NCBI GenBank assembly: GCA_051294375.1
Contig: CM119271.1
Location: 2,494,677 to 2,558,676 of the forward strand
From: Paraspadella gotoi
Lineage: Eukaryota > Chaetognatha
Reading direction: 5' to 3'
DNA: 64,000 nt
The notes below the pieces were generated by a model. It made no database searches and was not told where the DNA came from. It saw only the letters and a program-made list of their open reading frames with translations. A program made the translations under genes and the position numbers. Positions within the stretch are counted from its first letter, which is position 1; every line of letters starts with the position of its first letter. This document shows positions 61,156 to 64,000 of the stretch, in pieces.

Positions 61156-64000
61156 GTGGAGACGTATTTTGGCATCGAAGGTTACACTTGCCGAATGCGT
61201 CGCTTATTCCAAGCCGGACAAACTCGGAGCGAAAGGCCAAAGTCCGAACCGCCTTTTTGAAAGAAGTAAGGCAAGAAGAGCAAGAGGTAAAAGGTGGGTG
61301 AGGTAGAGAAGGCAAAGAGGCAGAGGAAGAACAAATAACGCACTATTTCCAAAGCTTCGATTCTGTTTAGAATCTCTTACCTTAATTTATTTTAAAAAAA
61401 TATATTAACGTAATTTTAATTCAATGTTTAGAATAATTATAACCCAAATACAATTGTGTTAAACTTTTTTCATTGTGTATGTATTAGATTAATAACGCTG
61501 ATGAAGCCGAAACATGTCCGTTTTTTCTTTTAAAATCTAGTTGAAAACTATCTGTTGAAATTCGTTTAAAACTTTTCACTAACTCAAATACCTAACTTTA
61601 ACCTTACTTTTAAACTTTTTTTTAAACCAAAACTTATCTTTTTAACCATATCTAAACCCTTACCCCGAACCTCAATTCTTGACCCAATTCCGTAACAAAA
61701 TTCTCTAACTAAATCTACAAACTTAATTCCTTAACTTATCTTTTATCCTAATTATTAAATTATTTAATTATAAATTTAATTTAAAATCGGACTCTTTTAG
61801 AAAATAAGGATGAAATGTCTTGAGACGTTGAATGCGAAATGTTGATTTTGGCGGCAAGAATTTTTTTTTTGGCCGTCGGATGGAAACGGCATTCCTTGGC
61901 ATTCCTTGGCATTCCTTGGCATTCCTCTCGGCATTCTGATATATTATGCCGATCGTTTTTTATTGCGACTGTGATCTTGCAGTTGTAGCAATTTAGAAAT
62001 TGGCAAGATGTAAATTAATTTTTCGTCATTCTGGCCATTAAGACCGTTTAAGCCCATATTTGACCGCATATATACTAATGAGTTCATTAATTGTATTCTT
62101 ATCGTAATTTTATATTCCTCCAGCGATATTGATCCCCCCCATTATAAAGTTAAGCTCGTAAGCCAAAAATCTACTTAATCGTATGTTATGATTTTCCAAA
62201 GAGAAATTCTCTGAAAAAAAACTATAGAATGTTTAATCATTTTCATTAATTATTTGAAATTAAACACTTTCGCCCATTAGGTCCCTCTCTTCAGCGCTTC
62301 GAAACGCGAGCTGATCGCCACATCGGGTGTGAGGAACATCATTCCGTGGCAGCTTCGTGCGCTTCCCCCACAAGGGCTTCCACTTCCAGAGGTGAGGTCG
62401 ATGGAGGAAGGGTGAGGTAACGACGGACATCAGATAACATAAATTCAAAGACAGTAATGCTATAACAGTCATTAACGCAGTAATAGTAACTCGTAATAGT
62501 AACGCTACCAATAACAGCATAAAAGACTAGAACACAGTAAAAAATACGACCTAGACTGATCACGAAAAATATAACAAAACCACTAACATCAAAACACATA
62601 ACACTACTAAAATGTTCATAAAAAAATATAAAATCAAAAATCTAAAACAAATTCAAAACAAAAATGAACGTTTTAGAAACAAACGCAATTTATTAATAAT
62701 TTTTTTTTTACACCAGAAAACAGCATTAACACAATCAAAAACATTATACAGAAAAAAAAATAATTTTCACTCGTCCCACATCGCGTTTAAATACGATAAA
62801 CATCATCTCACTCAGTTCGGCAATAAGCGCTTCTAGAACTCTTTGAAAGATAGGATAGCTAGTTGGCTTTAAATAGTACATGCAGTCGAGTTAAAATTAT
62901 CAAAAATATGATTATTTGGACCAAACGTTAAATTGTTACTATAATTTCCGTGCCAACACTTTTAAACGCTCGGTTACGACACGACAATATGCAAATGAGA
63001 TAAAGCTTATTTTTCTTCTTCTTTTCTCTCTCCCCCCCTCGACTCCAATCCGCCCCCCCCTTTCTCCCGGACTCGAAATAATTCATTCGCCATCCTCGAG
63101 CCCCTCAGCCCTACAATTTAGTCACGTGACCCCCCACGCTCCCCCTCTCTCTTCGCGCCTCCACATTTTCTCTTTACAACGAAGTTCGTAATCCCCGAGT
63201 TTCCGTTAAAACGATGATCTCGCGCGTTTTATTTTTTTTGATGATTGATTCCTCGGCCCTTCGTTCTCGTCATTTGCACGAAGGATTCCGGCGGACGATA
63301 ATTTCGTAACCGAGTTGCATAAAATGTAACTTAGTTTATCTACGGCTTTTGCCTTTGGAGATTTTTTTTTTATTATTGTTAGGGAGTGAGAGAAAACGAA
63401 AAAATAGTTTATATCCCAGGCGTTTGTTTATATTAAAGGGAAAGCGACCTTAGACGGAATTATATCATTTATTATCGTACGATGATGGGATACATTGTTT
63501 TGATTGTATTTATTGTCGGAACGAATCAACTCCTTTTTCGCTAGGAAAACATTAGAAAGGACGACGACGACGACAACAACAACATAACTACAAAAAATTC
63601 GACGTCGAACAACAACGACGACAGCTACATGGAAGACAACAACAATCATTCTATTCGCGGAAATTAACAATAACGAAAACAACAATTTATTTTTAAATGA
63701 CATGAAAACAAGAAACGACAACGACAAACGACAAACGAGGACGACGACAAACATTAAATTTAAAATACGTACATAACAAGGAATTTTAAAACTACCAACC
63801 ACTACGCACAAAAAAAAAACCGCCACTTGGTAACCTCTCTCCGCCAACCTGATCACATTTAACCCACGACCTCTCCACAACTCCCCACTCCCTTTTATCT
63901 TTCCACAACCATCAGGTCTTTTGGTTGAAGAACGAGAAACTCCTCGACGTGAAGAATCTCGTCGGTCACATCATCACAAACGAAGGGAATCTAATCATCA
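42117..64000 (+). CDS. UNC5: UNC5-like netrin receptor, part of the ectodomain (5' and 3' partial)
   Basis: Plus-strand exons spell the UNC5 ectodomain in order: linker ending ELPVFL (42117-42323), first part of Ig1 (53563-53757), rest of Ig1 (55062-55164), start of Ig2 (56135-56224), middle of Ig2 (58355-58462), end of Ig2 plus the first thrombospondin type-1 repeat (59349-59550). A second set follows for end of Ig1 (61156-61265), start of Ig2 (62295-62391) and middle of Ig2 (63916-64000). UNC5 receptors bind netrin at the cell surface, signal repulsion in axon and cell guidance, and carry intracellular ZU5, UPA and death domains, which would lie beyond the window. Splice phases match throughout. 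From 55 kb the exons carry one-base indels that break the frame differently in the two sets, which suggests sequence error more than gene death. Identity confident; the repeated exon order is probably an assembly product. Confidence 0.85.
44160..44235 (+). repeat. Dispersed repeat family, short partial member
   Basis: Resembles only the left end of the family: TTGGTACAACCAATATAAAT and ATTATCCATCCAATTACTAA. Confidence 0.35.
44655..44890 (+). repeat. Dispersed repeat family, member 3
   Basis: Contains GGACAGGCTTTGGTGGTTTA, GATAATGACATAGCAGGTCC, CTGCAAGCTTTCAATCAAAG and TGGCTTTCCTATCAATGAAG, matching 20695-20945 over the full unit. It lies far from the duplicated block, so the family is truly dispersed. 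Confidence 0.75.
44915..45035 (-). repeat. Telomere-like degenerate tract, G-rich strand
   Basis: Repeats of GGTTAGGGATTAGGGATTA type run for about 110 bases. The complement is CCTAA-rich like the other tracts, but I do not see the conserved TTTTGGAAAA box, so membership of the family is uncertain. Confidence 0.45.
48618..50145. repeat. Near-tandem duplicated block, copy A
   Basis: Begins straight after a 25-N gap (48593-48617). Landmarks shared with 50146-51617 are GATTTAAGCAACGATAA, ATGACACTGGGAAGCCTTGA, GGACAGGTCCCGGTGAATTT, the GGAC repeat (about 49472-49508), the GAAA repeat and CCATGCGAACGACCTCAACC. Copies differ by frequent one-base indels. No gene. Confidence 0.85.
50146..51617. repeat. 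Near-tandem duplicated block, copy B
   Basis: Repeats 48618-50145, including a longer pure GGAC tract (about 50931-50975). It is interrupted by a 25-N gap at 51312-51336 within a (CT)n tract. After CCATCCCCGTCTCTC it runs into single-copy DNA. Confidence 0.85.
51780..52310. repeat. GA-rich microsatellite cluster
   Basis: Several (GA)n tracts (51786-51846, 51953-52025, 52200-52300) are interspersed with short unique sequence. Open frames on both strands here are repeat translations. Confidence 0.8.
53563..53757 (+). CDS. UNC5: UNC5 exon: first part of Ig1
   Basis: Acceptor TCCATCCAACAG and donor CAA|GTGAGT bound 65 open codons in phase 0. Key blocks are SFIVKNQPVSLTC (first Ig cysteine) and NRIYFKCNDEWVRPEAH, the UNC5 signature around YFKCN-EWV, then VVESAVEITRLQ. 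The next exon begins V-E-T-Y-F-G, giving the family pattern of VEITR..V-E-x-x-F-G. The frame is clean, and the exon is to the left of the 25-N gap at 54342. Confidence 0.9.
54342..54366. other. 25-N gap inside a (GA)n tract
   Basis: Placeholder gap flanked on both sides by GA repeats, just left of the first UNC5 duplicated segment. It has the same 25-base size as the gaps at 24101, 31343, 48593 and 51312. Confidence 0.95.
55062..55164 (+). CDS. UNC5: UNC5 exon: end of Ig1, copy A
   Basis: A (CT)n tract and CAG precede it; the donor is GTAAGG at 55165. It starts VETYFGIEGYTC. After that the family C-x-C-V-A pattern (TGC.GTCGCT) is one frame off, and the end (AKVRTAFLK) is in yet another frame. 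Indels after TGC, near 55120 and near the end break the frame. The protein would resemble the UNC5 segment closing Ig1 and leading to Ig2. Confidence 0.7.
55391..55418 (+). ncRNA. Truncated hammerhead-like motif, copy A
   Basis: ACG, CTGATGA, AGCC, GAAA, CATG, TC, CGT. All core boxes and a short ACG/CGT stem I are present, but one strand and the loop of stem II are missing. Compared with the minus-strand motif at 33881, the loss lies between two TGAAG direct repeats. It is probably inactive. Confidence 0.45.
55456..55690 (+). repeat. Degenerate telomere-like tract with end box, copy 5
   Basis: TTTAACCTTAC, TTAAACCC and CTTACCCCGAACC units are followed by TTAAAATCGGACGCTTTTAG and AAAATAGG. 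It lies about 40 bases after the hammerhead-like motif, inside a UNC5 intron. Confidence 0.55.
56135..56224 (+). CDS. UNC5: UNC5 exon: start of Ig2, copy A
   Basis: Acceptor TCTCCTCAG and donor CCAGAG|GTGAGG bound 30 open codons: LFETRAYRHI at the start, then FPTGLPLPE at the end. Joined to 58355 this gives P-L-P-E-V-F-W-L-K-N, the UNC5 pattern P-x-E-V-x-W-L. The Ig2 cysteine expected before the P-T-G turn is not readable here (SVHFSAF), probably through small sequence errors; copy B has TGC nearby. Confidence 0.7.
56271..56406. mobile_element. 136-base insertion present only in copy A
   Basis: Copy B reads CAGATAAC-ATAAATT across this point. Copy A inserts TTGTTTTATC to GTATTAAC, flanked by TAAC on both sides (56267-56270 and 56403-56406), compatible with a 4-base target duplication. 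It contains long A/T runs and a hairpin, ACACAGC-TT-GCTGTGT (about 56349-56364). Probably a small non-autonomous element. Confidence 0.45.
57556..58105 (+). mobile_element. Solo-LTR-like insertion, 550 bases, present only in copy A
   Basis: Copy B has the empty site (ATCATTCTATTCG). In copy A the insert starts TGTGGGAGATG and is flanked by CATTC on both sides (57551-57555, 58106-58110); the exact ends can slide by a base or two. Inside are CCAAT boxes (57965, 57993), a TATA box (CATATAAAC, 58054) and AATAAA (58083-58088), the layout of an LTR with promoter and poly(A) signal. No coding sequence, so a solo LTR. The TGTGGGAGATG start recalls BEL/Pao-type LTRs, but the superfamily is not settled. 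Orientation taken from TATA and poly(A) order. Confidence 0.65.
58355..58462 (+). CDS. UNC5: UNC5 exon: middle of Ig2, copy A
   Basis: Acceptor CCACAACCATCAG; donor G|GTGAGC at 58463. It reads WLKNEKLLDVKNLVGHIIT, then, after restoring one missing A near 58418, NEGNLIISQAQLSDT in phase 1. This is the UNC5 Ig2 strand pattern W-L-[RK]-N-E..., I-T-x-E, L-[VI]-[VI]-x-Q-A-x-L-x-D-T. There is also one extra base near the start compared with copy B. Confidence 0.8.
59349..59550 (+). CDS. UNC5: UNC5 exon: end of Ig2 and first thrombospondin type-1 repeat
   Basis: Follows CCCTCCCAAAG and ends at TGCAG|GTGTGT. The start matches A-N-Y-T-C (one base missing), then GAKNIVSGVIPRR. In a shifted frame the thrombospondin repeat is plain: WSKWSKCSSQCGPGLR, then RTRS, C-T-Q-P-A-P-I-N, and GSFPDRLC, each needing a one-base correction. 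This W-x-x-W-x-x-C..C-G-x-G pattern with a Q-P-A-P end is typical of UNC5 TSP1 domains. No copy of this exon is visible after copy B because the window ends. Confidence 0.8.
59551..60452. other. Intronic or spacer DNA between the two UNC5 segments
   Basis: GT repeat, A-rich and GAAA-rich sequence (59730-59950), a GC-rich patch (60000-60100), a (GA)n tract (60218-60255) and CT-rich DNA up to the start of copy B. No exon recognised. Confidence 0.5.
61156..61265 (+). CDS. UNC5: UNC5 exon: end of Ig1, copy B
   Basis: Same exon as 55062-55164. It starts VETYFGIEGYTC; the next frame gives ECVAYSKPDKLGAKGQSP and a third frame AKVRTAFLKE, ending at donor GTAAGG in phase 0, which joins RFETR of the next exon. 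The one-base surplus after TGC is shared with copy A; other indels differ. Confidence 0.7.
61491..61522 (+). ncRNA. Truncated hammerhead-like motif, copy B
   Basis: AACG, CTGATGA, AGCC, GAAA, CATG, TC, CGTT: as in copy A, but with a four-pair AACG/CGTT stem I. Stem II is missing. Not independent of copy A, but shows that the motif is not a read error. Confidence 0.45.
61575..61830 (+). repeat. Degenerate telomere-like tract with end box, copy 6
   Basis: Copy B counterpart of 55456-55690, with TTAAAATCGGACTCTTTTAG and AAAATAAGG at the end. A short TTCCTTGGCA minisatellite (about 61892-61925) follows. Confidence 0.55.
62295..62391 (+). CDS. UNC5: UNC5 exon: start of Ig2, copy B
   Basis: Acceptor CTCTCTTCAG; donor CCAGAG|GTGAGG. 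It reads RFETRADRHIG, then VRNIIP in a shifted frame, and ends in the frame of GLPLPE. Length 97 bases against 90 in copy A, so indels are present. The consensus of both copies suggests V-x-L-x-C-x-P-P-T-G-L-P-L-P-E, as expected for UNC5 Ig2. Confidence 0.65.
63916..64000 (+). CDS. UNC5: UNC5 exon: middle of Ig2, copy B (cut by window end)
   Basis: The frame is clean to the window edge: VFWLKNEKLLDVKNLVGH, then IITNEGNLII. It supplies the correct reading where copy A is shifted. Confidence 0.8.

Larger units (their letters stand above)
60453..64000. repeat. Duplicated UNC5 segment, copy B (runs off the window)
   Basis: Repeats copy A from ATTCAA..TCTCGTGACGG onward, lacking both insertions of copy A. 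It starts directly after CT-rich DNA. Confidence 0.9.

Overview
This is a 64 kb piece of an invertebrate animal nuclear genome, not a microbial one. Genes are split by GT-AG introns. Spacers are AT-rich and full of microsatellites, chiefly (CT)n/(GA)n, (CTTT)n and (TCG)n. CpG is common in the exons. The recognisable proteins are metazoan. The UNC5-type ectodomain looks most arthropod-like to me, but the phylum is an inference. The sequence is a draft: 15 runs of N, five of them exactly 25 bases, and several adjacent near-copies that differ by many one-base indels, as expected of uncorrected long reads.

Layout. At 1-2449 (+) lies an eight-exon gene, cut by the window edge, for a type II membrane protein with a DUF1647-like (glycosyltransferase-like) lumenal domain. 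At 3785-6685 (+) lies a complete eight-exon translation initiation factor eIF4A with one GC-AG intron. From about 7.6 to 28 kb I find no gene I can defend: the stretch holds microsatellites, seven large gaps (10.5-16.4 kb), and a duplicated block (19.4-24.1 against 24.1-27.5 kb). Between 28.8 and 33.5 kb there are GC-rich candidate exons of an unidentified plus-strand gene. From 42.1 kb to the right edge lie exons of an UNC5-like netrin receptor: the linker before Ig1, Ig1, Ig2 and the first thrombospondin type-1 repeat. The exons for the end of Ig1 and most of Ig2 occur twice, at 55.1-58.5 and 61.2-64.0 kb.

The two copies of the UNC5 segment differ by scattered one-base indels and by two clean insertions in the first copy: a 550 bp sequence with solo-LTR features and a 136 bp element. 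This fits two haplotypes, or a contig and a gap-filling read, laid end to end better than a working exon duplication. All five 25-N gaps lie in or beside such duplicated blocks.

The most interesting non-coding signals are three hammerhead-ribozyme-like motifs. One has a five-pair stem II. The other two look like deletion derivatives and sit just upstream of degenerate telomere-like (CCTAA-rich) tracts. Such tracts form a family in the window, several members of which end in a shared box around CTTTTGGAAAA. Hammerheads and telomere association are both known for Penelope-like retroelements, so these may be decayed traces of one; no reverse transcriptase was found.

The genes show no sign of forming a pathway together. 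eIF4A unwinds mRNA 5' leaders during translation, the DUF1647 protein is probably a Golgi resident, and UNC5 is an axon-guidance receptor.
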